64,000 bases of DNA from JBAYJY01 sp041664945 (GTDB taxonomy: Bacteria; UBP15; UBA6099), in the NCBI GenBank assembly GCA_041664945.1, contig JBAYJY010000003.1:1-64000 (forward strand), written 5' to 3'. Below the pieces are notes generated by a model that saw only the letters and a list, made by a program, of their open reading frames with translations, ran no database searches and was not told the DNA's origin. The position numbers and the translations under genes are program-made. This document shows, one piece after another, positions 40,829 to 50,211 of this stretch. Position 1 is the stretch's first letter. Each line of letters starts with the position of its first letter.

Positions 40829-43306
40829 CTATTTGCCTCCCTTAGATGCGTCGGACTTCTTTTTTTTACCCGGCGCCTGTTTCAACAGCGCGGCTTCGAG
40901 AACCTGTTCAGCCTTGGTCACGAAGATGACTTTCAACTGCCTGCGCACATGCGGCTGAATCTCCATGTAATCCTTTTCATTGTCTTCCGGCAGGATGACG
41001 GTTTCGATGCCTGCGCGGTGCGCGGCGAGCACTTTTTCCTTGATTCCGCCGACAGGCAGCACCTTGCCGCGCAGAGTGATCTCGCCGGTCATGGCGACGT
41101 TCCTATCGGCCGGCGTCTTTGTCAGCGCCGAAACAAGCGCGGTAGTCAGCGAAACTCCGGCTGACGGCCCGTCCTTCGGGATCGCGCCCTCGGGAACGTG
41201 CAGATGGATATCCGTCTTCTGGAAGAAATCCTTGTTCAGATTAAAATCATCCGCGCGCGATCGGGCGTAACTCAGAGCAGCCTGCGCAGACTCCTTCATC
41301 ACGTCGCCCAGCAGGCCGGTGAGCGTAAGGCTGCCCTTGCCGGGCATCAGAGTCGCTTCGATGTTCAATATCTCGCCGCCGGCCTGCGTCCACGCCATTC
41401 CGGTGGCCACGCCGATCTCGTCTTTTTCCGCTATGTGCCCGTACCTGTATTTCGGGCGTCCCAGATATTTGCTCAGATTTTTGCGCGTGATCGTCGCGCA
41501 GATTATCTCTTCCTTCTCTCCGTTTTTCTTCTTGGCTTTCTTTTTGCCGGTTTTCTTCTCTTCTTCCATTTCCTCTTTTTGTTGCGTTTCAACAACACAC
41601 GTCGCGTGCTTGCGGCAAAGCTGCGCAATCTCGCGTTCGAGGCTTCGCACGCCTGACTCGCGCGTATACCGCCGGATGATCTCCAGCAGCACGCCGTCAG
41701 ACATGCTTATAGCTTCCGGCGTCAGGCCGTGCTTTTCGACCTGCTTCGGAATCAAATGTATCTTAGCGATGTTCAACTTCTCCTCTTCCGTGTAGCTCGT
41801 CATCTGGATTGTTTCCATGCGGTCGAGCAGCGGCGCCGGTATCGGCTGCGCGAGGTTGGCTGTGCAGATGAACATTACGCCGGAGAGGTCGTATGGAATT
41901 TCGAGATAGTGGTCCACGAACTCATGGTTGATCTCCGGATCCAGAACTTCAAGCAGAGCCGCCGACGGATCGCCGCGAAAGTCCGTGCTCATCTTGTCAA
42001 CTTCGTCCAGAAGGAACACCGGGTTAGCGGTCGAAGCCTTCTTCATCTGCTGAAGAATGCGGCCGGGCATCGAACCGATGTAAGTGCGCCGGTGGCCGCG
42101 GATTTCTGCTTCGTCACGCACTCCGCCGAGCGACGCGCGAATGTACTTTCGATCCAACGCGCGCGCGATGGATTTTCCCAGAGACGTCTTGCCCGTCCCC
42201 GGCGGCCCGACCAGACACAGAATCACGCTCTGCTTTTTTTCGCCGCGCAGCTTCTGCACAGCGAGGTATTCAACAATGCGTTCCTTAACCTTGTCGAGCC
42301 CGTAGTGGTCTTCGTCCAGCACCTTCTTCACGCGCTCGATAACAAGGTTTTCCTTGGTGCTTTTCGTCCAAGGCAGGTCCAGCACCCAGTCAATATAGTT
42401 TCGAACCACAACCGCTTCGGCAGTCCCCGGCGGCATTTTCGACAGCCGCTTCATCTCCGCCTCAACTTTTTCCTTTGCGTGCTCCGGAAGCTTCGCCTTC
42501 TTCAGCCGCTCCCTTATCTCAAGTATCTCTTCGTTTTTCTCCTCTGAATCCCCAAGCTCCTTGTGAATCGCCTTCAACTGTTCCTTCAGAAAATATTCCT
42601 TCTGCGTCTGCTCGATCTGCCTCTTAACCTGACTCTGGATTTTCTTCTGAACATCAAGAATCTCCAACTCCTCATCGAGCATAGCCGAAAGCTCCATCAG
42701 GCGCTCCTGCGGTGTGAACGCTTCGAGAATCCTCTGCTTCATTTCGACCTTAAGGACGAGCTGCGAGCCTATCAGGTCGGCCAGCCGGCCGGGTTCCTCG
42801 ACGGTCGACGCGGTTGTGTACGCCTCCGGAGGCAGGTTGCGCGTCGCGCGCACATACTTGTCGAACTTGCTGAGCGCCTCGCGCATCATCGCTTCCGTCT
42901 CGATTGTCTTTGTTTCAATTTCGTCAAATCTCTCGCATCGCACCGCGAAGTAATCGTCAGTGACAAGATATTCGAGTATTTTGACCCTGTGCGTGCCTTC
43001 GATCAGCACTTTAATCGTGCCGTCGGGCAACTTGATGATGTTCAGCGCCTCGCAAAGCGTTCCGACATCGAACAGATCATCCGGCTCCGGGTCCTCGATC
43101 GCGGGATGCTTCTGCGCAGTGACAATGATCTTCCGGTCATCCATCATAGCCTCTTCGAGCGCCTTGATGGATTTGCCGCGCCCTATGAAAAGAGGCACGA
43201 TCATGTGCGGATAGATCACGATGTCGCGCAGAGGCACCAGCGGGTAATTCAAAACGTTGCCCGGCATTTCCACCGGTTCGTCGCTTAATGGGTTGTATTG
43301 TGCCAC
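40829..43306 (-). CDS. lon: ATP-dependent protease Lon
   Basis: An 825-residue soluble AAA+ serine protease that removes misfolded and regulatory proteins. N-terminal LAN domain (about 20-220), Walker A GPPGTGKT (367-374) and the Ser-Lys dyad S715 (GPSAG) with K756 (GGIKEKV). Between the AAA and protease parts is a Lys/Glu-rich insert (about residues 575-600) not present in E. coli Lon. Start is GTG at 43304-43306 with GAGGTG 8 nt upstream. No CIRCE heat-shock repeat is visible upstream; only weak promoter elements are. Confidence 0.97.
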   Translation of the reverse strand: MAQYNPLSDEPVEMPGNVLNYPLVPLRDIVIYPHMIVPLFIGRGKSIKALEEAMMDDRKIIVTAQKHPAIEDPEPDDLFDVGTLCEALNIIKLPDGTIKVLIEGTHRVKILEYLVTDDYFAVRCERFDEIETKTIETEAMMREALSKFDKYVRATRNLPPEAYTTASTVEEPGRLADLIGSQLVLKVEMKQRILEAFTPQERLMELSAMLDEELEILDVQKKIQSQVKRQIEQTQKEYFLKEQLKAIHKELGDSEEKNEEILEIRERLKKAKLPEHAKEKVEAEMKRLSKMPPGTAEAVVVRNYIDWVLDLPWTKSTKENLVIERVKKVLDEDHYGLDKVKERIVEYLAVQKLRGEKKQSVILCLVGPPGTGKTSLGKSIARALDRKYIRASLGGVRDEAEIRGHRRTYIGSMPGRILQQMKKASTANPVFLLDEVDKMSTDFRGDPSAALLEVLDPEINHEFVDHYLEIPYDLSGVMFICTANLAQPIPAPLLDRMETIQMTSYTEEEKLNIAKIHLIPKQVEKHGLTPEAISMSDGVLLEIIRRYTRESGVRSLEREIAQLCRKHATCVVETQQKEEMEEEKKTGKKKAKKKNGEKEEIICATITRKNLSKYLGRPKYRYGHIAEKDEIGVATGMAWTQAGGEILNIEATLMPGKGSLTLTGLLGDVMKESAQAALSYARSRADDFNLNKDFFQKTDIHLHVPEGAIPKDGPSAGVSLTTALVSALTKTPADRNVAMTGEITLRGKVLPVGGIKEKVLAAHRAGIETVILPEDNEKDYMEIQPHVRRQLKVIFVTKAEQVLEAALLKQAPGKKKKSDASKGGK

Positions 43307-43608
43307 AGTTATATCACCTCAACAAATTAATATACCCTATTAATATACATCATACAACTTTAATGTCGAAAAACCATGTATTTCGAGCCTATCTGGCTTC
43401 TAAATGCCTGCATCAGGAAAAGAAAAGGCCCTATCGTCCTTGTTATTAAGAAGATAGAGCTTGTAGCTCTTTAAGGCTGGTTCAGCTAACTATTTCGGGT
43501 TAATAACAATGAGAAGCTTTTGAAGAAATTCGTTTTCGCAGTTTATTAAAAACATCAAACCGGCATTGTCGCGAAGGCGCGACAAAAGCCGATGTACGGC
43601 GCTTGAAT
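43307..43608. other. Intergenic region between lon and the GT-C-like gene, with hairpin
   Basis: The part next to lon holds its ribosome site and a weak minus-strand promoter (TTGTAT-17-TATATT). At 43566-43585 lies a perfect 8-bp stem TTGTCGCG-aagg-CGCGACAA, downstream of the minus-strand membrane-protein gene but without a T run. AGAGCT-tgt-AGCTCT lies near 43456-43470. No gene is seen. Confidence 0.5.
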
Positions 43609-45168
43609 TCACGTCGTTCGAGTCGCAGAATCAGATGCGAGTTCCGGCCAGATGCGTAACAGACGGGTTCCGGCGAATGCAAAAACCGCGAGGAAGCATA
43701 AAGCCATCGCCGCATAAGCGGCGCGCCGTTTGCCTTGCCCGGCGGACTCCCGCCATTTGGCGTAAATCCAATAGTTAGGCTTTAAAAAGCTCTGGATTTT
43801 CTTGTATCGCGCCGGATCGCCGCTCGGGTTCATGGAAACCGGGTTGCGGCCGTTAAGCATCATCTCGATGGCTTCGACATGAGCGCGGATGGGAGACAGC
43901 TTCGCCTGGAAATGGTCCGAAGCCATAGACCCCGTGCTGTTGCCGGGAGTTGTATAGATAGTCACCGCGACGTCTTTAAAGTTTACGCTCATGCCGATCA
44001 ATTGAACCAATACCGATACAACAGCGATGAAAATGAGGGCTCCGCCGGCGGCGGGCCGGGCGCGTTTAGCGACTATATCGCCAATCAGCAACGCTATCGG
44101 GAGAAACATCCACGGTATGGTCGGGATGAGATACCGCGGACCCCAGCTCAGGTCTCCGCCCCACAAATTCCACCGCGACACAATGAGCAACAGCGCTCCC
44201 GGAACCAGCGCCGCAGACGCCATCAGCCACATGTTGCGCCTGTAAAACAGCGCCCACGCCGCGACGGCGGCCACAAAGAGCGGAAAGAAAAACACTATTC
44301 CCTTTCCCGGACTCACCAATAATCCGATAAAGCCGGTGAACAGCGCGGTGGAAAAGGTTTCGTTATAGCCGAATGATAAAGGATTGCCGAAACGGTAATA
44401 GTTGTAGACTCCCAAAAGAACGCAGCCTAAGAACGGCGCAATGCCGAATAGGACAGTATTGCGAACAAAAGCGCCCCTATGCCGAAAAAGAAGAAGGGCC
44501 AGAAAAACAGGCCCGAGAAAAACGGTTTCAAACCTGCTTAGAAAACCGAGCGTAAAGAAAGCGCCTGCTGCAAGGGACAGGCGCGATGTCCATTTCTCCG
44601 TGGGCGTCACGAGGCAGAACATCACGCCGACGAAAGCAAAACCGCTGAGGGGCTCGGCGAAGAAAGTGCGCGAATACGGCCATACCGGCGAGGCAAACGC
44701 CATCAGCAGCGCAGCCAATAAAGCGCCCGCGGGCGCCAGCCCGAACCTAACGAGCGCGAGAAAAAACAGGGCGATTTCCGCTCCCGAAACGGCGGAGTTA
44801 AAAAACGACGTTATGAATCCGCCGCTCATGCTGATTCCGCTGACTTTTTCAACTATCCGCGAAACTGCATACAGCGGGATCGCGAGCGCTGAACCGGCAG
44901 GCCCATACTTGCTGAATGTCTTTCCACCCCGTCCGGGAATGCTGCCGTTCGGCACGGTTATAGTGTGTTTGTCCACGATGTTTGCGGTGAGCATAAAGCG
45001 GCTGTTTTCGTCAATAACGGAAAATCTGCCCGATGCTGTGAACGCGAAAATGGCTGATGTCATCAGAAACAACCAGACAGCGGCGGTTTTTATCCGCCGT
45101 TCCGTGGAACTGACATTCATAGCTGTTGTTTCAGAATGTTTCATTTTGTTTGCGGCTTCATTTGGCAT
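43609..45168 (-). CDS. GT-C-like polytopic membrane protein, putative glycosyltransferase
   Basis: A 519-residue integral membrane protein with about eleven to twelve helices. The first loop carries D53-E54 (in VIDENSRFM), which fits the Asp-Glu or Asp-Asp catalytic pair of lipid-phosphate-dependent GT-C glycosyltransferases (ArnT, PMT, GT39/83). A central WGGDLSWGPRYLIP stretch occurs in many proteins of this type. Donor and acceptor cannot be told. It is a single gene between lon and clpX. The start is uncertain (ATG 45168, 45144 or 45120), none with a good ribosome site. Confidence 0.65.
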   Translation of the reverse strand: MPNEAANKMKHSETTAMNVSSTERRIKTAAVWLFLMTSAIFAFTASGRFSVIDENSRFMLTANIVDKHTITVPNGSIPGRGGKTFSKYGPAGSALAIPLYAVSRIVEKVSGISMSGGFITSFFNSAVSGAEIALFFLALVRFGLAPAGALLAALLMAFASPVWPYSRTFFAEPLSGFAFVGVMFCLVTPTEKWTSRLSLAAGAFFTLGFLSRFETVFLGPVFLALLLFRHRGAFVRNTVLFGIAPFLGCVLLGVYNYYRFGNPLSFGYNETFSTALFTGFIGLLVSPGKGIVFFFPLFVAAVAAWALFYRRNMWLMASAALVPGALLLIVSRWNLWGGDLSWGPRYLIPTIPWMFLPIALLIGDIVAKRARPAAGGALIFIAVVSVLVQLIGMSVNFKDVAVTIYTTPGNSTGSMASDHFQAKLSPIRAHVEAIEMMLNGRNPVSMNPSGDPARYKKIQSFLKPNYWIYAKWRESAGQGKRRAAYAAMALCFLAVFAFAGTRLLRIWPELASDSATRTT

Positions 45169-45372
45169 TAGACATGAACCGCAAATACTCCTTGTATGAA
45201 CCCGGATTCGTCAAAAAACAGCGGATTCGACTTGAAGGCATCTCATTCTAATCTCGCTCGCGAGGAAAATCAAGAATCTGCGGTCCGCGCATATAATGCC
45301 AACGGATTAAACGCCGAAACTCGCTAGTCCGATAACCCAAAGCGCGCAACATACTGAACTCCGCGCCGAATT

Positions 45373-45410
45373 AAAAAAGGCGGCTATTAGACCGCCCTTT
45401 TCGTTTTTTT
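45373..45410 (-). terminator. Rho-independent terminator after clpX (bidirectional)
   Basis: GGCGG-ctattaga-CCGCC (45379-45396) flanked by an A run on one side and a T-rich run on the other, so it can work in both directions. It lies 52 bp past the clpX stop. Confidence 0.85.
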
Positions 45411-45461
45411 GGAGAGACCGGTTTTGCTTGATCGCAACGCCGGACGCAATGGCAAAAAGCC

Positions 45462-46748
45462 TCAGCAGGCGTTTTCCTTGAACTGGAATTCCTCGCCGTC
45501 TTCATTCAGGAACGAGAGGAGCGAGAATTCGCCTTCGCTCTCGACGTGTTTCTCGTCGATGATGCACTTCTTGATCGCCGGCTGAGACGGCAGCTCGAAC
45601 ATGAGATCGAGCATGAGCATCTCAAGAATCGAGCGAAGGCCGCGCGCGCCGGTTTTGCGTTTCTTGGCTCGCTTTGAGATCGAGCGGAGCGCATCCTGCG
45701 TAAAATTGAGTTCCACGTTGTCGAGCTGGAACAATTTTTTATATTGTTTGATGAGCGCATTTTTAGGCTCGACGAGAATCCGGACGAGCGAGTCTTCATC
45801 AAGCGGTTCAAGAGTCGCGATGACCGGCAGCCTGCCGATCAGTTCCGGGATCAGCCCGTAGTGGAGCAGGTCTTCCGGAAGAGTCATTCGGAGCGTTTCG
45901 CCGATGGCGCGTTCGTTTTTATCGACTTTTTCGGCGCGGAAGCCCATGATCTGGCGTCCGACGCGGTTGTTGATGATGTCGACCAATCCGTCGAAAGCGC
46001 CGCCGCATATAAAAAGGATGTTCGTCGTGTCGATCTGAATGAAGTCCTGATTCGGGTGCTTGCGCCCGCCCTGAGGCGGCACGTTAGCGACAGTGCCCTC
46101 GATAATCTTTAAGAGCGCCTGCTGCACGCCCTCGCCGGAGACATCCCGGGTTATCGAAGGATTCTCTGTCTTGCGCGCGATCTTGTCCACCTCGTCGAGA
46201 TAGACGATTCCGCGGCTGGCTTTTTTGATGTCGTAATCGGCGGCCTGAATGAGCCGGAGCAGAATGTTTTCGACATCCTCGCCCACATAGCCGGCTTCCG
46301 TCAGCGAAGTGGCGTCCGCGATGGCGAACGGAACGTCGAGCATCTTCGCAAGAGTCTGCGCCAGCAGCGTTTTGCCGACGCCTGTCGGCCCGATCATCAG
46401 AATATTGCTTTTCTGAATGTCAACATCGCCGCCTTTGATCGCCTCGGCGGCGTTGATTCGCTTGTAGTGGTTGTATATGGCTACAGCGAGAATTTTTTTC
46501 GCATATTCCTGCCCGATGACATAATCGTTAAGGAATGTGAGAATTTCTTTCGGTTTGGGAAGCGCCTGAAAATCGAACTCTACCTCTGACGGCTTATAGA
46601 GTTCTTCCTCTATTATCTCGTTGCAGAGATCGATACATTCTTCGCAGATGTATACGCCGGGGCCGGCCACGAGTTTCTTGACCTGCTCCTGGCTTTTACC
46701 GCAGAATGAACAGCGCAGCTTTCCTTTGTCGTCGGTGAACTTGAACAT
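45462..46748 (-). CDS. clpX: ClpX, ATPase subunit of ClpXP
   Basis: A 428-residue AAA+ unfoldase that feeds substrates to ClpP. The N-terminal zinc domain has CSFC (13-16) and CEEC (37-40), Walker A is GPTGVGKT (about 122-129), Walker B VYLDEVDKI, and the ClpP-binding loop IGF (here IMGF) is in the sequence RQIMGFRAE. GGAGGAG precedes the ATG. The gene lies 182 bp after clpP; TATAAT at 46883-46888 could give it an extra promoter. Confidence 0.97.
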   Translation of the reverse strand: MFKFTDDKGKLRCSFCGKSQEQVKKLVAGPGVYICEECIDLCNEIIEEELYKPSEVEFDFQALPKPKEILTFLNDYVIGQEYAKKILAVAIYNHYKRINAAEAIKGGDVDIQKSNILMIGPTGVGKTLLAQTLAKMLDVPFAIADATSLTEAGYVGEDVENILLRLIQAADYDIKKASRGIVYLDEVDKIARKTENPSITRDVSGEGVQQALLKIIEGTVANVPPQGGRKHPNQDFIQIDTTNILFICGGAFDGLVDIINNRVGRQIMGFRAEKVDKNERAIGETLRMTLPEDLLHYGLIPELIGRLPVIATLEPLDEDSLVRILVEPKNALIKQYKKLFQLDNVELNFTQDALRSISKRAKKRKTGARGLRSILEMLMLDLMFELPSQPAIKKCIIDEKHVESEGEFSLLSFLNEDGEEFQFKENAC

Positions 46749-46930
46749 TTCTCCTCCGTTGCGCTACTTATTCCCTCGATGGTTTCCTGTTATCCCCTGC
46801 GCTGGCGGGATTCGGGGCCGTCTCTCTCAAGCAATTTCGAGTGTGGCGCCGCTTCGATCCCCGTCCTTAATATTTAATGTCTATTATAAGACTTAAATTC
46901 ATTTCCGGACTTTTCCGGAGAATTAAATAA

Positions 46931-47518
46931 TTATCTCGTTCCGGGCTTCAGAATCTGGTCGATCAGCCCGTATGCCAAGGCGTCGTCCGGCGAAAGGAAT
47001 CTGTCGCGTTCGGTGTCCGCGCGAACCTCGTCGGCCGTCTTGCCGGTGTGGAGCGCGATAATCTCATTGAGGCGAGCCTTGATTTTCAGAATTTCGTTGG
47101 CGTGAATTTCGATATCGGTCGCCTGCCCCTCGAAACCGGCGGAGACCTGATGGATGAGAATTCTGGAATTCGGGAGCGCGTAGCGCTTGCCTTTTGCGCC
47201 GGCGCAGAGCAGGAAGGCTCCCATGCTGGCGGCCTGTCCGATACATATTGTGGAAATGTCCGGCTTGAGGATCTGCATCGCGTCGTATATCGCAAGTCCT
47301 GCTGTCACCGACCCGCCCGGGGAGTTGATGTAAAGATCGATGTCTTTCGTGCTGTCCTCTTTTTCGAGGAACAGAAGCTGCGCGATAACAAGGTTCGCGA
47401 TATCGTCATTGATCGGCGTGCCGATAAAAACAATGCGGTCTTTCAGAAGTCGTGAATAGATGTCATACGACCGCTCGCCGCGGTTGGTTTGTTCGACAAC
47501 AATCGGTATCAGTGTCAT
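46931..47518 (-). CDS. clpP: ClpP protease
   Basis: A 195-residue serine protease that forms a 14-subunit barrel with ClpX or ClpC. The triad is S98 (in GQAASMG), H123 (in LIHQ) and D172. It follows tig by 13 bp and precedes clpX, the usual order tig-clpP-clpX. Downstream a TCCGGA-cttt-TCCGGA hairpin (46904-46919) lies between clpP and clpX. Confidence 0.97.
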   Translation of the reverse strand: MTLIPIVVEQTNRGERSYDIYSRLLKDRIVFIGTPINDDIANLVIAQLLFLEKEDSTKDIDLYINSPGGSVTAGLAIYDAMQILKPDISTICIGQAASMGAFLLCAGAKGKRYALPNSRILIHQVSAGFEGQATDIEIHANEILKIKARLNEIIALHTGKTADEVRADTERDRFLSPDDALAYGLIDQILKPGTR

Positions 47519-47531
47519 TAAATACTGCCTC

Positions 47532-48926
47532 TCATTCCTCGGCCTTTGCTTCGGCCGCGCTTTCTTCTATATTAACATTATCCGTTTTAGTTTCCAGTTT
47601 TTGTTCAACGGCCTCTTCCGGGTCGTCGACAAACTTCACGCGGCTTCGCAGGAATCGCATGACTTTCGTCTCGCGAACCTGATCGCGGATCATCATGAGA
47701 AACATGCGGTTGCGGATCATTTTCTTCAGTTCTGTCGGCGTCATGTTGTAGCGGCGGGCGTAAAGCTGCAGAGCCATCTCGAGCTCGGCGCGCGCTATTT
47801 CCATTTTCTCGTTCGCGAAAATTCGGTTGAAAACAATGCGCTGTTTGACAGCCATCCGCGAGTCGTGGTATTCATCTTCCTGAATGTCATCGATGGTCTT
47901 GCCCTGATGCGCGGCCCAGTCCTCGAGCGAACTGCCCTGCTGTTCGAGCATTCCTCTCATCTGGTCCAGCCTCGTCTCAATCTCTTCCATGACCAGCTTG
48001 CGCGGCACTTCGAGATGCGTGCCGTCGAGCGTCTTCTTGATCATGTTCTGCTTGACTTCTTCCTCGTGCTGAGAATGCTTGTAAAGCGTGAGCCGCTTTT
48101 TGACATCCGCGCGGAACGCTTCGATGTCCGCGAAGTCGCCGGCTTTTTTCAGGAACTCCTCATTGATTTCGGGAATAAGACGGCGTTCGATTTTATTGCA
48201 CTTAACCGATATCTCCGCTTTTTTGCCGGCGAGGTCCGGGTTCTGATAGTTTTCGGGATAGGGTACCGAGAATTGCTTTTCGTCGCCGGGCTTCAGGCCC
48301 GTGAGGTTCTTTTCGATGTCGGGCAGCAGTTCGCTGTCGCCGAGAGTGACGACGAGGTCTTTTTTCTCGTCTGCCGGGGCATCTTCGCCCTCCATGACGA
48401 TTTTATAATCGAGAGTGACTCGATCGTTTTCCGCGCAGCCGCGATCTTCAACAAGCGGAACGAACTCGGCCGCGTTCTTTCTTAAGTGGTCGATCGCCTC
48501 GTCGATCTCGGTGTCCATAACGATAATATCGCGCTTCATGTCAACCGGGATCATCGAATAGTCGAACATCTCGTATTCCGGAAGAACTTGGAGCTTGACT
48601 TTAACGCTCATGGGCTCGCCGGCGACGAGCGTCGGAAACGGATCGAACTCCGGTTCGTCGATAGGAACGACAGTCGACTGCTCGATCGCGTTCTCGTAGA
48701 CTTCCGGGAGCAGATCCTGAAGCGCCTGAGAGGCGATGCCTTCCTCGCCCACCATGTTCTTAATGACATCACGCGGGACTTTGCCGGGGCGGAAACCCTT
48801 GATGTTCTGGCCCGACGAGATCTGCTGGTAAACCTTATGCACGGCCTTGTCCACCATATCCGTGGGGACCGTGATAACGAGTTCCATGTTTTCGGCGTCA
48901 ATGCGGTTCGTTGTTACTTCGATCAT
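47532..48926 (-). CDS. tig: Trigger factor
   Basis: A 464-residue ribosome-associated chaperone and peptidyl-prolyl isomerase. The ribosome-binding signature GFRPGKVPRDVIK is near residues 46-58, the FKBP-like domain spans about 155-245, and the C-terminal helical arms follow. Start chosen at 48926 because GGAG lies 8 nt upstream and the family begins with MIEVTTNRI-type sequence; open frame to 49055 runs past this into non-coding sequence. The C-terminus is acidic. It heads the tig-clpP-clpX operon and lies 159 bp after a tRNA-Gly gene. Confidence 0.96.
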   Translation of the reverse strand: MIEVTTNRIDAENMELVITVPTDMVDKAVHKVYQQISSGQNIKGFRPGKVPRDVIKNMVGEEGIASQALQDLLPEVYENAIEQSTVVPIDEPEFDPFPTLVAGEPMSVKVKLQVLPEYEMFDYSMIPVDMKRDIIVMDTEIDEAIDHLRKNAAEFVPLVEDRGCAENDRVTLDYKIVMEGEDAPADEKKDLVVTLGDSELLPDIEKNLTGLKPGDEKQFSVPYPENYQNPDLAGKKAEISVKCNKIERRLIPEINEEFLKKAGDFADIEAFRADVKKRLTLYKHSQHEEEVKQNMIKKTLDGTHLEVPRKLVMEEIETRLDQMRGMLEQQGSSLEDWAAHQGKTIDDIQEDEYHDSRMAVKQRIVFNRIFANEKMEIARAELEMALQLYARRYNMTPTELKKMIRNRMFLMMIRDQVRETKVMRFLRSRVKFVDDPEEAVEQKLETKTDNVNIEESAAEAKAEE

Positions 48927-49085
48927 ACTTTTTTCTCCGAATTCTTCACCGGAGACAATCTTAAACTGAACTCCGGCGCCTGATTTTTGATTTGAGAGAA
49001 TGTCTGCCGTCTCTGAAATGCGGCCCTGAAAAGATGTGGGCGTGGTCCAAAACATCTAACGAGAACAACAGGCCCCAAAAAAAAG

Positions 49086-49157
49086 AGCGGGAGACGGGAT
49101 TTGAACCCGCGACCCCTGCCTTGGCAAGGCAGTGCTCTACCGCTGAGCTACTCCCGC
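49086..49157 (-). tRNA. tRNA-Gly (GCC)
   Basis: 72 nt, full cloverleaf: acceptor GCGGGAG with CTCCCGC, D-arm, anticodon loop TTGCCAA with anticodon GCC, T-arm GTTCAAAT. CCA is not encoded. A run of eight T on the transcribed strand directly follows and may end the tRNA transcript. Confidence 0.96.
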
Positions 49158-49224
49158 GTTTCTTTACAGCCATTTATCCGCCGAACCGGCGGCGCTTTCC
49201 CCATCCAGCCGCGCCGCGCCCTCT

Positions 49225-49307
49225 TGGGCGAGGAGAGACTTGAACTCTCACGGGGATACCCCACCAGATCCTAAGTCTGGCGCGTCTACCAGTTCCGCCA
49301 CTCACCC
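49225..49307 (-). tRNA. tRNA-Leu (TAG)
   Basis: 83 nt with a long variable arm. Acceptor GGGTGAG pairs with CTCGCCC (one G-U), anticodon loop CTTAGGA with anticodon TAG. CCA is not encoded. Confidence 0.94.
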
Positions 49308-49322
49308 TCGCTTGCCAAACTT

Positions 49323-49395
49323 TGGGTCGTACAGGAGTCGAACCTGTGACCTTGGGATTAAGAGTCCCCTGCTCTACCAGCTGAGCTAACGACCC
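49323..49395 (-). tRNA. tRNA-Lys (CTT)
   Basis: 73 nt; acceptor GGGTCGT with ACGACCC, anticodon loop CTCTTAA with anticodon CTT. The first anticodon-stem pair (27-43) is a G-A mismatch. CCA is not encoded. It is the first of three tRNAs on the same strand. Confidence 0.94.
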
Positions 49396-49433
49396 CGGTC
49401 GCCGGTTGACTTATCCTGCCGACGCATCTTTGT

Positions 49434-49442
49434 ATTATAACA
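49434..49442 (-). promoter_or_regulatory. Extended -10 promoter of the tRNA cluster
   Basis: Minus-strand TGT-TATAAT: -10 box at 49434-49439 with the extended TG at 49441-49442. The -35 region is weak (CTGATT at 17 bp). It reads into tRNA-Lys, tRNA-Leu and tRNA-Gly. Confidence 0.6.
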
Positions 49443-49530
49443 ACACGTCCCAAAAAAATCAGCCGGAAAAAAATATTTCTGCGGCCCGCTCTCGCGAGGC
49501 CCCGCCAGCCGCCGTTCCGACTGCGCTATT

Positions 49531-49818
49531 TTACTGTTTCGTTTCTTCCCTCACTAAATCTTTCAAAGCCTTGCTCGGCCTGAATGACGGCGTCCGCGTC
49601 GCCTCGATCTGTATCTTTTCCTGCGACTTCGGGTTGATTCCCAACCGCGACGCCCGCTTCTTTACCCGGAACTCCCCGAATCCGCCAACGTTTATATCTT
49701 CATCTTTTTTCAAGCAATCCTTTATGATGCCGAAGATACATTCCACCGCTGTGGCCGCGTCCTTCTTGGAGAGGTTCAACTGGGTAGCAACGATGTCAAT
49801 CATTTGAACTTTGTTCAT
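49531..49818 (-). CDS. hup: HU/IHF-family DNA-binding protein
   Basis: A 95-residue nucleoid protein. The helical N-terminus (NKVQMIDIVATQLNLSKKDA) and the beta-arm with the conserved GFGEFRVKKRASRLGINP and RTPSFRPSKALKD fit HU, though the arm has PSFRPSK rather than the usual PAFKAGK, slightly IHF-like. It bends DNA non-specifically. The start has AGGGGG upstream, and a good promoter lies 46 bp before it. Confidence 0.93.
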   Translation of the reverse strand: MNKVQMIDIVATQLNLSKKDAATAVECIFGIIKDCLKKDEDINVGGFGEFRVKKRASRLGINPKSQEKIQIEATRTPSFRPSKALKDLVREETKQ

Positions 49819-50211
49819 TTGTTACCCCCTGCCATTTTTGTTTTCCATCTCGATTTTCGCCACATTATACCTAAAAACAAATTTAGGAACAAGCATTCTG
49901 CAGCAAAAAAATCCTTTTGTCAAGCCGAAATAAAGTTTTTGGCGAACCGGCCCCTGTCGCGCGGCGCGTCCGCCGCCGCCTTTTCCCTCAATGTCTCGCT
50001 CCATTATCGGGCTCTTTTCCCTATATTTCCCGTTTCATTGTGATGCGACCGGACGTCCGCTATAATTTTTGGGCTCTATCGACCGCCGCCGATCGTTCCG
50101 CGCAGTCTCCGTAACCGGCGCAATATCGTAACCGAACAATTCTAAAAAATCGGGGCGGGCTTTTCAGCGGTTTGTATTTAAAATAGTTAATAGGAGCGGT
50201 TGTATCAATAA
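49819..50211. other. Intergenic region between hup and typA
   Basis: The hup-proximal part carries the hup promoter (49864-49892). The remainder to typA is GC-rich without a protein-like frame or recognisable RNA. GGAGCGG at about 50192-50198 precedes typA at a long distance of 12 nt or so. Confidence 0.5.
49864..49892 (-). promoter_or_regulatory. hup promoter with inverted repeat in the spacer
   Basis: Minus-strand -35 TTGTTC (49887-49892), 17 bp spacer, -10 TATAAT (49864-49869). The spacer is filled by the perfect repeat CCTAAA-n6-TTTAGG (49870-49887), a candidate operator. Confidence 0.7.

Noticed and set aside
41729..43288. Two long plus-strand frames opposite lon
   Set aside because: Shadow frames of lon, rich in Arg and His, without ribosome sites.
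47460..48485. 341-codon open frame on the plus strand
   Set aside because: Antisense to the tig coding sequence; codon composition is that of a shadow frame.
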